A DNA stretch of 42,264 nt from Desulfobacteraceae bacterium. Lineage in GTDB: Bacteria; Desulfobacterota; DSM-4660; Desulfatiglandales; Desulfatiglandaceae. Positions 33,079-40,138 of the stretch are shown piece by piece. The notes below the pieces were generated by a model that was given only the letters and a program-made list of their open reading frames with translations, searched no databases and was not told the DNA's origin. Location of the stretch: NCBI GenBank assembly GCA_016844935.1, contig JAERTK010000322.1, positions 1-42,264 of the forward strand. The letters are read 5' to 3'. Each line of letters starts with the position of its first letter. Position 1 is the first letter of the stretch. The position numbers and the translations under genes are program-made.

Positions 33079-33747
33079 TTGATGACTATAACCTATTTTA
33101 AAGACCGGCTGGACGAACACTGGCCCGTGTGGGCGGCCATCACACTCAGGTTAATGTCCAGACTGGTTCGAACGAAGACCGTGGGCGTAGAACAAACCAC
33201 AAAGGGGCCCTGCGGCATCGCACACTGGCATGGGGATGAACTGGCGCTCATCCCCCGTTTCGGCCACATCGGCCCCACCATTCTGGTGAGCCATTCAAAA
33301 GACGGGGCCATCATGGCAAAAGGGGCCACAGCGCTGGGATATGGCGTAACCCGGGGGTCATCCACTCGAGGCGCCGTAGGGGGACTTCTGGCGCTCATCA
33401 AGGCCGTCAGGAAGGGTCATGCGGTGGTGCTTGCAGTGGATGGCCCACAGGGCCCCCGCGGCGTTTGCAAGCCGGGAATTGTCAGGGTAGTACAAAAATC
33501 AGGGGTTCCGCTGTATCCGGTGGGGGTGGCAGGATCAAACAGATTTGTTTTTAAGAAATCCTGGAACCGGGCCTATCTTCCCTTGCCCTTTTCCCGCCAG
33601 GTGGTATGGGTTGACAAACCTCTCTATTTTCCCAAGAAAATCGACAACTCAATAATACCCGAATACTGTCGCCGGGTGGAAAGGGCCATTCGGGCCGCAC
33701 AGAAAAAAGCGGAGGCCCTGCTTCAATGGCCGCACTCAAATCCCTGA
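33079..33747 (+). CDS. DUF374 lysophospholipid acyltransferase-like protein
   Basis: 222 residues. The pattern IAHWHGDELALIPRF, VSHSKDGAIMAKGATALGYGVTRGSSTRGAVGGLLALIKAVRKGHAVVLAVDGPQGPR is that of DUF374, an acyltransferase subgroup in which H-D/W-H-G-D replaces the usual HxxxxD. Members are thought to acylate lipid precursors, with a role in LPS or phospholipid assembly suggested by genomic context. The N-terminus has no clear transmembrane helix. It forms an operon with the upstream regulator gene and ends 16 nt from the convergent transglycosylase gene. Confidence 0.87.
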   Translation: MMTITYFKDRLDEHWPVWAAITLRLMSRLVRTKTVGVEQTTKGPCGIAHWHGDELALIPRFGHIGPTILVSHSKDGAIMAKGATALGYGVTRGSSTRGAVGGLLALIKAVRKGHAVVLAVDGPQGPRGVCKPGIVRVVQKSGVPLYPVGVAGSNRFVFKKSWNRAYLPLPFSRQVVWVDKPLYFPKKIDNSIIPEYCRRVERAIRAAQKKAEALLQWPHSNP

Positions 33748-33763
33748 AGCAAAAAAGACGGAA

Positions 33764-34411
33764 TCAAAACGGCCATAAACAACAACCGCTGTCCCTGAAC
33801 TCATTTTCGCAGGCTGCCAGTTGCCCTCCATATCTCACGGCCCTTTTCTGGACCCTGTCTGCCACCTTCATCAGCCATGCCTTTTTGGCATAGGTTTTCC
33901 GATTATAGCCGCCGCGACCTTCATGATAGGCCAGGTAAAGATTTCGCGCATTGTTTTTGGAGATGCCACACTTTTTAACACTCAGAGAACAATACCATCC
34001 CACAAAATCGATGGCGTCACCAAAATCATCCCGGTCAGCCCAGGAATTGTCCGTGCTTTCCTGGTACTCTTCCCAGGTCCCATCCAATACCTGTGCATAT
34101 CCATAGGCAGAGGAAGGCCTTGGCCCTGGAAAAATCCACAGGCAGGTGGTTCGAGGCGGTTTGGCATCGGAAACATATTTTGATTCCTGGTGCAAAATGG
34201 CCATCATGACCGGAATCGGAATCCCCCATCTTTCTCGGGACTCCGCCGCGTCTTCGTACCAGTCCTCATTTTCCCTGAAAATTTCGCAGAGGTTGTCCAG
34301 ATTTCCGGGTGGGGTGGGGGTTGCGCATCCACAGAGGGCACCCAAAACGAGGCAGGCAATAAATATTACCAATCCTTTACACCACAATAAAAATAAACGC
34401 CTCTCTGCCAT
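33764..34411 (-). CDS. Lytic transglycosylase (SLT) lipoprotein
   Basis: 215 residues. A hydrophobic N-terminus (GLVIFIACLVLGALCGC) ends in a lipoprotein-type Cys at 29, so the protein should be anchored in the envelope. The SLT fold follows: IPVMMAILHQESKYVSDAK with catalytic Glu76, then SSAYGYAQVLDGTWEEYQ and NLYLAYHEGRGGYNRKTYAKKAW. It cleaves peptidoglycan glycan strands. The C-terminal part is Cys-rich (CENEFRDSGCCLWPF), which is unusual for the family. It lies 2 nt behind the CdaA-CdaR fusion on the same strand, linking wall cleavage to c-di-AMP. Confidence 0.87.
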   Translation of the reverse strand: MAERRLFLLWCKGLVIFIACLVLGALCGCATPTPPGNLDNLCEIFRENEDWYEDAAESRERWGIPIPVMMAILHQESKYVSDAKPPRTTCLWIFPGPRPSSAYGYAQVLDGTWEEYQESTDNSWADRDDFGDAIDFVGWYCSLSVKKCGISKNNARNLYLAYHEGRGGYNRKTYAKKAWLMKVADRVQKRAVRYGGQLAACENEFRDSGCCLWPF

Positions 34412-34413
34412 CC

Positions 34414-35850
34414 CTATTCCCTTTTTCTCACCTCATAGTCCACTTCAACCGTGTCCTTAAATCCCGCTTCCAGATTCAGGAAAGCGGAAGGAATAACCAG
34501 TTTTGCCTCCACCTCCCCTGAACCCTTGATGTCGTTTAAGGGAATGCTGGTGGTATAAAGTGTCTGCATGCCGTCGAGGATCGTTTTGGGACCGCTGAGC
34601 TCAACCTTCGAGGGTTCGGCCTCGGCTCTCACCAGAAGCAACTCCGAAGGCAGTTTTCCCACCCAATCCGCCTGTACGGGCAACATTTTTTTGGACCGTG
34701 TATCCAGGTTCACATCCACCACCATGGGTCTTACCTCTTTCAGGGAAAGTCCGGGAGGAATGGAAAGATTATCGTTGGTAATGGCAAATGTGTTGGTTCC
34801 CGAAACGGCTTTGCTCAGATCCATCTTCACCCGGACCTGTTCGGGGCGGATGGATTTCAAAAGCGCCCTCGATCCCCGGAGAAACAGTCGAACAGAAGTT
34901 GCGGAGGTATTTAACATTTCCATATGGGGGTTCTGGTTGGCATACTCCACGGGAATGTCAAAGGTCTTAATGGCATCGAGCCCCCGGCTGATGCTGAACC
35001 AGACGCCGAATACGATCAACAGCGACACCAGGGCGGCAATCCTCAATTCAATTTTCCTTCTTTTCAAAAACTGGCTCTGATTTTCCCGAATTCCCAGATG
35101 TTCCCTGAGGGCATTGACCAACTGCCATTTTCCATCAATGGTCAACACATCCACACCTCGGGTTATGGTAATGGCACCCCGCTCCTCGGATACGGCAATC
35201 ACCATGGCGTCGGTGGTTTCAGACAATCCCGCAGCTGCCCTGTGACGGGTTCCATAAGCACTGGGTAAATCCTTTCGATGGGAAAGGGGAAGAATAACCC
35301 CCACTTCCGAAATCCGGTCTTCTACAATCACGGCCGCGCCGTCATGAACCGGGTTGTTGGGCCAGAAGATGCTTTCAATCATCTCCGTGGAAACGCGGCC
35401 GTCCCATGGAATTCCCTGCTGAACAAACTCCTCCAGATCCTCTTTTCCGGGCAGCACCATAAGGGCACCGATACGTCTCTTGGCCAGTTTAAAGGTACTT
35501 TCCGTAATAATTTCCACAGGGGTTTTTGTGGGCCTCCGGGGCAACCCCCAGAGAATTGCCCAGATGTTTCGTGCACGGAAAACGGATCTGATTTCATTTC
35601 TGAAAACCACAATGACAATCAGGGCGGCAACGGCGATAATGCCCTCCATCATCCAGCTGGTCAGAATGAGCCCCAGGGAGACGGCCAATCTTTGCAGAAT
35701 CCATAGGAACGCAATCCCCAAAAGCACTCTGAAGGCATCCGTTCCTCGAAAAAGCGCATAAAGGCGAAACAGGATATAGCTGTTAAACGCGATGTCGATG
35801 AAGTCCTGCCATCGGATGCTGGATATAAAGATCAGAAATTTCTGCAACAC
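34414..35850 (-). CDS. cdaA: Fusion of diadenylate cyclase CdaA and its regulator CdaR (YbbR)
   Basis: 478 residues combining two proteins that are usually separate. Residues 1-260 are CdaA: three membrane helices (about 12-88) and the DAC domain with DGA (170-172) and the RHR (202-204) catalytic motifs. From about 269 a fourth membrane segment (IELRIAALVSLLIVFGVWFSISRG) leads into a YbbR/CdaR-type extracytoplasmic region of two beta repeats, about 290-475 (FDIPVEYANQNPHMEM... VRLFLRGSR... VDVNLDTRSKKMLPVQADW). It makes c-di-AMP from two ATP at the inner membrane. In Firmicutes CdaR binds CdaA and regulates it. Fusion implies a fixed complex with a built-in periplasmic sensor. It lies 4 nt behind the DUF2914 gene. 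Confidence 0.9.
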   Translation of the reverse strand: MLQKFLIFISSIRWQDFIDIAFNSYILFRLYALFRGTDAFRVLLGIAFLWILQRLAVSLGLILTSWMMEGIIAVAALIVIVVFRNEIRSVFRARNIWAILWGLPRRPTKTPVEIITESTFKLAKRRIGALMVLPGKEDLEEFVQQGIPWDGRVSTEMIESIFWPNNPVHDGAAVIVEDRISEVGVILPLSHRKDLPSAYGTRHRAAAGLSETTDAMVIAVSEERGAITITRGVDVLTIDGKWQLVNALREHLGIRENQSQFLKRRKIELRIAALVSLLIVFGVWFSISRGLDAIKTFDIPVEYANQNPHMEMLNTSATSVRLFLRGSRALLKSIRPEQVRVKMDLSKAVSGTNTFAITNDNLSIPPGLSLKEVRPMVVDVNLDTRSKKMLPVQADWVGKLPSELLLVRAEAEPSKVELSGPKTILDGMQTLYTTSIPLNDIKGSGEVEAKLVIPSAFLNLEAGFKDTVEVDYEVRKRE

Positions 35851-35854
35851 CTAA

Positions 35855-36307
35855 CTACTCCGTAACGCTGAACCGCAGGGTTTTAAAAATTTTCCCCTCA
35901 GAGTCCGTTATTTCCACTCGCCAGGGTCCCACATCCATGTTTCGAATTTTTATTTTGCTGAAACTGGACCACTTGGGCGGTTTAAGGGTCAGCTTCAATT
36001 TTTTCTCGGACTGGTCACGTTTAAACCAGTTGTGGTGGACAACCGTTTTTTCCGGCACCGGATCAAAGGCTGTGAAACAGATCACAGATCCATGTGCCAC
36101 GCTGAAAACGACCATTTCATTGTCGGGTTCCAGGTTCTTCAAGTCCTCGCACATAACCGCGTTGACAAGGGTCAATGGGAATGGCTTTTCAGGTAGCGGT
36201 TCCGCGCTCTTTTTATCACCCTCAGCCCCATATATGTTTTGGGCGAAACAAAAAAAAATAACCAAAACCAGCCATTGAGATGTTCTTTTATTCAAAATAA
36301 ATTTCAT
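35855..36307 (-). CDS. DUF2914 domain protein
   Basis: 150 residues with a signal peptide ending around Ala27 (CFAQNIYGA). The body (PFPLTLVNAVMCEDLKNLEP, VVFSVAHGSVICFTAFDPV, KTVVHHNWFKRDQSEKKLKLTLKPPKWSSFSKI, GPWRVEITDSEGKIFKTLRFSV) matches the DUF2914 all-beta domain, found in deltaproteobacterial periplasmic or exported proteins. Its function is not known. It is the first gene of the DUF2914 / CdaA-CdaR / lytic transglycosylase operon, so it may be a periplasmic partner of the CdaR part. Confidence 0.85.
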   Translation of the reverse strand: MKFILNKRTSQWLVLVIFFCFAQNIYGAEGDKKSAEPLPEKPFPLTLVNAVMCEDLKNLEPDNEMVVFSVAHGSVICFTAFDPVPEKTVVHHNWFKRDQSEKKLKLTLKPPKWSSFSKIKIRNMDVGPWRVEITDSEGKIFKTLRFSVTE

Positions 36308-36617
36308 GGAGCAGCCCTCTTCATAGGGGTAAATCCAGAAATACGACTCATACTACTCAATAATTACTTATGTTTAACGATCATTCCAAGAGACAGCAAA
36401 AAAATCCTGCGAGAAAAAATTCCACACTATAGTGTTAATGTATCAAAATTTTCCCATATTTTCAATAAGTGAAACCCCCTAAAGAATGAAAATCTTTCGT
36501 AGTTTTACCTATGGACTTTAATTGGATTCTGTGGCACAATTCCACCTGTCAAACAGTTCAAAATATGGGAATGGGGATCTTATTTTTTCCCATTTGAAAA
36601 GCAAAGGGATCAGGCTC
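36308..36617. other. AT-rich intergenic region with a perfect palindrome
   Basis: 310 bp between divergent genes. It contains poly-A and poly-T stretches but no RNA gene or convincing promoter by eye. The notable element is a perfect 12-bp palindrome, ACACTATAGTGT (36424-36435), which could be an operator. The upstream ATG at 36522 is open in the next gene's frame but lacks a ribosome-binding site. Confidence 0.4.
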
Positions 36618-37238
36618 ATGAAGAAAAAAAACATCGTCTTTCAATTGAAAATTACCCTCAAAGAAATCGAACCTCCCATCTGGAGAAGGATTCAAGTACC
36701 TTCCACCGCCTCGTTCTGGGACCTGCACGTGGCCATACAGGACGTCATGGGGTGGCTCGACTACCACCAGCATTTGTTCAGGATCAAGAAACCGAGGGCA
36801 AAAAAACTGACTAACATCGGCATACCGCCCGATGACTATTTTGAAGATCAGCCCGAAATACGGCCAGGGTGGGAAGAAAATATTGAGGATTTTTTCGTGG
36901 ACCCGGGCAGAACTGCTGAATATGTTTATGATTTCGGTGACGATTGGGAGCACGATATTTTATTCGAAGGAATTTTGCTTAAAGAGAAAGGGGTTTTGTA
37001 CCCTCTCTGCATTTCGGGCGCCCGCGCCTGCCCTCCAGAGGATTGCGGCGGCGTCTATGGCTATCATGATTTTCTTGAAATTATCAATAATCCCGACCAT
37101 AAGGAATATGAAACCATGATGCAATGGCGTGGCGGAAATTTTGATTCCGAATCCTTCGAGGCGGAAGACGTCATTTTTGACAACCCTGGAAAACGCTGGA
37201 AAAAAGCATTTCCGGGTCTCGAAAAAACCGGGAGATAA
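36618..37238 (+). CDS. Plasmid pRiA4b ORF-3-like protein
   Basis: About 206 residues from the ATG at 36618 (the frame is open from 36522, but that leader has no ribosome-binding site and lies outside the family). The conserved start FQLKITLKEIEPPIWRRIQVPSTASFWDLHVAIQDVMGW and FVDPGRTAEYVYDFGDDWEHDI and ACPPEDCGGVYGYHDFLEI are family hallmarks. The fold is known, but no molecular function is established. Found widely in bacteria, often near nucleic-acid or mobile genes. It ends 4 nt before the HD-domain gene, so the two are co-transcribed. Confidence 0.88.
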   Translation: MKKKNIVFQLKITLKEIEPPIWRRIQVPSTASFWDLHVAIQDVMGWLDYHQHLFRIKKPRAKKLTNIGIPPDDYFEDQPEIRPGWEENIEDFFVDPGRTAEYVYDFGDDWEHDILFEGILLKEKGVLYPLCISGARACPPEDCGGVYGYHDFLEIINNPDHKEYETMMQWRGGNFDSESFEAEDVIFDNPGKRWKKAFPGLEKTGR

Positions 37239-37242
37239 CGCC

Positions 37243-37842
37243 ATGAACTCGCAAACACCCACCCGGGAAGAAGCGCTCGCACTGCTTCGGGAATACAATA
37301 AAAGTGAAAGCCTCATCAAACATGCCCTGGCCGTTGAGGGCGTCATGCGTTACTTCGCCAGGAAACGGGGCGAAGATGAAGATAAGTGGGGCATCATCGG
37401 CCTGGTACATGACCTGGACTATGAAAAATTCCCCCAACAACACTGCCTGAGAAGTAAAGAAATTCTCGAATCGAGGCATTGGCCCGAAGAATATATCAGG
37501 GCCGTGGTCAGCCATGGATGGGGCATCTGCTCCCATGTGGAGCCCGTAACGGAACTTGAAAAAATCCTCTACGCCATTGACGAACTGACGGGTCTGGTCG
37601 CCGCAACCGCCCTGATCCGACCCTCAAAGAGCATCCTGGATGTCAAACCCAAATCCGTCAAGAAAAAATGGAAAGACAAACGATTCGCCGCAGGCGTCGA
37701 CCGTTCCATTATAGAAAAAGGCGCTCAAATGCTGGGCGTTGAAATTTCTGAACTCATCAGAGATACCCTTTCGGGAATGACGGAAGTGGCTGAGGAAATC
37801 GGTCTGAAAGGCACACCCCAGACGGATGCGGGGAAACCATGA
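37243..37842 (+). CDS. HD/HDIG-domain protein
   Basis: 199 residues from the ATG at 37243 (GGGAG upstream, stop of the previous gene 4 nt before); the frame is open to 37129. SLIKHALAVEGVMRYFARKRG, then IGLVHDLDYEKFPQQH with the HD pair, and AVVSHGWGI, AIDELTGLVAATALIRPS, are those of a metal-dependent phosphohydrolase of the HDIG type. Related proteins hydrolyse nucleotides or phosphate esters; the substrate here is open. It lies directly behind the pRiA4b ORF-3-like gene. Confidence 0.9.
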   Translation: MNSQTPTREEALALLREYNKSESLIKHALAVEGVMRYFARKRGEDEDKWGIIGLVHDLDYEKFPQQHCLRSKEILESRHWPEEYIRAVVSHGWGICSHVEPVTELEKILYAIDELTGLVAATALIRPSKSILDVKPKSVKKKWKDKRFAAGVDRSIIEKGAQMLGVEISELIRDTLSGMTEVAEEIGLKGTPQTDAGKP

Positions 37843-37967
37843 AGCTGGTTCAATTCCCAAGAAGACCCCATACCGCGGGCCAGGCACCCATTGAAAAGCT
37901 TCCCCGCTTCACGCTCGTTTGCCAGAGTACCCTTTTGGCCCTTCAAAGTCCCGAAAGCCATTCCTAG
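37839..37967 (+). CDS. Possible 42-residue coupled ORF
   Basis: Its ATG overlaps the stop of the HD gene (ATGA, 37839-37842) and the frame runs 42 codons to TAG at 37965-37967. It begins MKLVQFPRRPHTAGQ. The coupling is textbook, and the AGGAG for the next gene overlaps its stop. But it is short and shows no recognisable family, so it may be chance. Confidence 0.3.
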   Translation: MKLVQFPRRPHTAGQAPIEKLPRFTLVCQSTLLALQSPESHS

Positions 37968-37981
37968 GAGAAACCACCCCA

Positions 37982-39592
37982 TTGTCTCTCGATGCCATCA
38001 TTATTGCTGAAGCCGGCGATATGGGTTCGGCTGATATCATCCATGAGCGTTTGCGCCTGGACGGTAAAGTTGCCACCATACAGGTTATAAAAAACTACCT
38101 GGAAAACAAGGGGCGGGTTGTTCCCCCCGTTGATGGGAGCGGCACCATGAACTGGGGCGCCGCATACCGTTTAAACGGTATCTACCTGCTCAGCTACCTG
38201 CTGAAAGGCGGCCTTCAGGTTAAACTGATCGACCGCTTCTTCAAAGACAAGGCAAGTTTCACTGAAATGCTTGCGGAGGACCCTCGCGCGGTGGTCATCT
38301 CCACCACCTTTATCCGAAACAGGCAGACGCTTAAAAGACTTGTTGAAAATATTCGAGACCTGGCACCGGATATTTTCATCATCGCCGGGGGACCCTTTGT
38401 AAACCTGTCCTACCGCATGCTGCAACGGTCAAGTGATCCTGACTATGAGACCCACCTGGCCCGAAATGATTTCCTCTTTTTCAACAATGAGCAACCCCGG
38501 ATCGATTTATGCATCACGGGCCTTCAGGGCGAAGATATCCTGCTTAAGGCCTTACGGCGAATCCGCCTCAACCGCCCGGTGGATGACCTGCCCAACACGG
38601 TCCGTTTTGATGGAAAAAAATATTCTTTTTCAGAACAAAAAGACACTATTTTCGACAACCTGAATTCATCCATTGCATGGGAATCACTCCCCGAAAAAAT
38701 TTTCAAACCAGGGGTGATACCGTTACAGACCAGCAAGGGTTGTCCCTTCAAGTGTGCTTTCTGCAACTTCACCAAAGACCGCAGGCTCATGTTCATCAAG
38801 GATCTGGACAGGCTGGTGAAAGAGCTCAAAGCAATTTCGGCACGCGGGGTCCGCTTTGTCCGTTTCACAGATGACAATTTCAGACATGGCAAGGGTAATC
38901 TCAACGCCCTTTCCCGCCGCATCATTCAGGAGAGCATTCCCATCAAATGGATGACCATGGTTCGAGCAACCGCACTGGAAGGCGTTGATTTTGAACTGCT
39001 GAAGGAATCCGGCTGCATTGAAGTGCTCTTGGGTCTTGAATCAGCCGATCCACAAATACTGGCGAATATGAACAAAAAGGCCAACCCCCAACTTTACGCC
39101 AGAGTGGTGAAACGGCTCCTGGCCGCAGGAATTGATACATCATGCTATTTTCTGTTCGGTTTCCCCGGAGAGACCACCAAGACCGTCAAAAATACGCTGA
39201 AGTTCATAAAGCGCATTGAGTTCCCCGAGCTTCCGGGAACGCTTTCATGGGCGCTTTTTCCATTCAGCCTGGCGCCGCTTAGTCCCGTTTATGAGCCCGA
39301 AATGCGTAAGAAGTATGGATTGACCGGTTACATGGATGAGTGGCAGCACCGCACCATGGCATCATCGGACGTCATGGCTTATATCAAGGGGGTTTTCAGT
39401 GACCTTGAACATTCCTGCCCCATGTACAGGAACGATAACCTGAAGATGCTCCATGATGACCTCTTGCCGGCCGAGCGGAAAAAATTGTTTCTGGCCCGTC
39501 ACAGGCTTTCAAAACACGCCGTCAAAGAAGGCCTCTCCCAAGCCGAAATCATCGATACTTTTTCTTTCGCTTTTCCGGATCTCGAAAATTGA
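37982..39592 (+). CDS. Radical SAM protein with B12-binding-like N-terminal domain
   Basis: About 536 residues from a TTG at 37982 with AGGAG at 37966-37970; the frame is open to another TTG at 37919. The N-terminal 200 residues look like a cobalamin-binding Rossmann domain (VVISTTFIRNRQTLKRLVENI, FIIAGGPFVN). The radical SAM core has KGCPFKCAFCNF (CxxxCxxC, about residues 254-261). RFTDDNFRHGKGNL and LLGLESADPQIL, FLFGFPGETTKTVKNTLKFI follow, as in B12-dependent radical SAM enzymes of the MiaB/BchE/HpnR type. It makes a 5'-deoxyadenosyl radical, and may methylate or rearrange an unidentified substrate. No partner genes give the pathway away. Confidence 0.88.
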   Translation: MSLDAIIIAEAGDMGSADIIHERLRLDGKVATIQVIKNYLENKGRVVPPVDGSGTMNWGAAYRLNGIYLLSYLLKGGLQVKLIDRFFKDKASFTEMLAEDPRAVVISTTFIRNRQTLKRLVENIRDLAPDIFIIAGGPFVNLSYRMLQRSSDPDYETHLARNDFLFFNNEQPRIDLCITGLQGEDILLKALRRIRLNRPVDDLPNTVRFDGKKYSFSEQKDTIFDNLNSSIAWESLPEKIFKPGVIPLQTSKGCPFKCAFCNFTKDRRLMFIKDLDRLVKELKAISARGVRFVRFTDDNFRHGKGNLNALSRRIIQESIPIKWMTMVRATALEGVDFELLKESGCIEVLLGLESADPQILANMNKKANPQLYARVVKRLLAAGIDTSCYFLFGFPGETTKTVKNTLKFIKRIEFPELPGTLSWALFPFSLAPLSPVYEPEMRKKYGLTGYMDEWQHRTMASSDVMAYIKGVFSDLEHSCPMYRNDNLKMLHDDLLPAERKKLFLARHRLSKHAVKEGLSQAEIIDTFSFAFPDLEN

Positions 39593-39618
39593 CATTTTCT
39601 CAATTTCTGTGCTAGAAA
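39589..39618 (+). promoter_or_regulatory. Putative promoter of the lipoprotein/DUF4105-like pair
   Basis: TTGACA (39589-39594), overlapping the stop of the radical SAM gene, 18-nt spacer, TAGAAA (39613-39618), with TGC before it as an extended -10. AAAGGAG lies just before the ATG at 39670. Confidence 0.5.
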
Positions 39619-39669
39619 CGACCATCACCTGAAAACAACCGTCCACTAAAAAAGAAAAGGAGTTTTTGT

Positions 39670-40095
39670 ATGCAACACGCACTGAAAAATACCATCGCCC
39701 TTCTGAGCGTTCTGGCCCTTCTGGCCGGGTGTTCGTTTTCCCATTCCAGCGGCGCATCCAGTGACTCGAGTAAATCCAGTTCAGCCTCTTCGGGGGGCTC
39801 AGAAACAGATCCGAAAGATGCAAAAAGAACCTTTATGGGTGATGTCGCCGCATATACAACCAGCGCCGCAAAAGGCGATGATGCGCAGGCTTACCTGCGG
39901 GAACTGGGCAGCATTGCCGAAAGAAACGGCATCACCGACTGGGAACGGGATACGGCCACATACAATGCCATCGGCACCGGTCTCAGAAGGGCTGGTATCG
40001 CCCGGGATGACGTCAAGAGTGTTTATTTCATTCCCGCCCTGGCAGCCAAAGAGAAAAATGCCCTTGTCCTCATCCTTGAAAGTTACCAGCCCTGA
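39670..40095 (+). CDS. Small lipoprotein with Ser-rich linker
   Basis: 141 residues. Signal peptide ends in the lipobox LLAGC (Cys21). A Ser/Gly-rich linker (about 22-48, repeats of SS) follows, then a compact domain of about 90 residues (FMGDVAAYTTSAAKGDDAQAY, GITDWERDTATYNAIGTGLRRAG, DDVKSVYFIPALAAKEKNALVLIL). The lipoprotein is likely outer-membrane or periplasm-facing. I do not recognise the domain; the spacing to the next gene (43 nt) suggests an operon. Confidence 0.8.
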   Translation: MQHALKNTIALLSVLALLAGCSFSHSSGASSDSSKSSSASSGGSETDPKDAKRTFMGDVAAYTTSAAKGDDAQAYLRELGSIAERNGITDWERDTATYNAIGTGLRRAGIARDDVKSVYFIPALAAKEKNALVLILESYQP

Positions 40096-40138
40096 TCCAC
40101 ATTGGTGCGGAGGCACAGAGGGCTAACGAAACAGGAAC

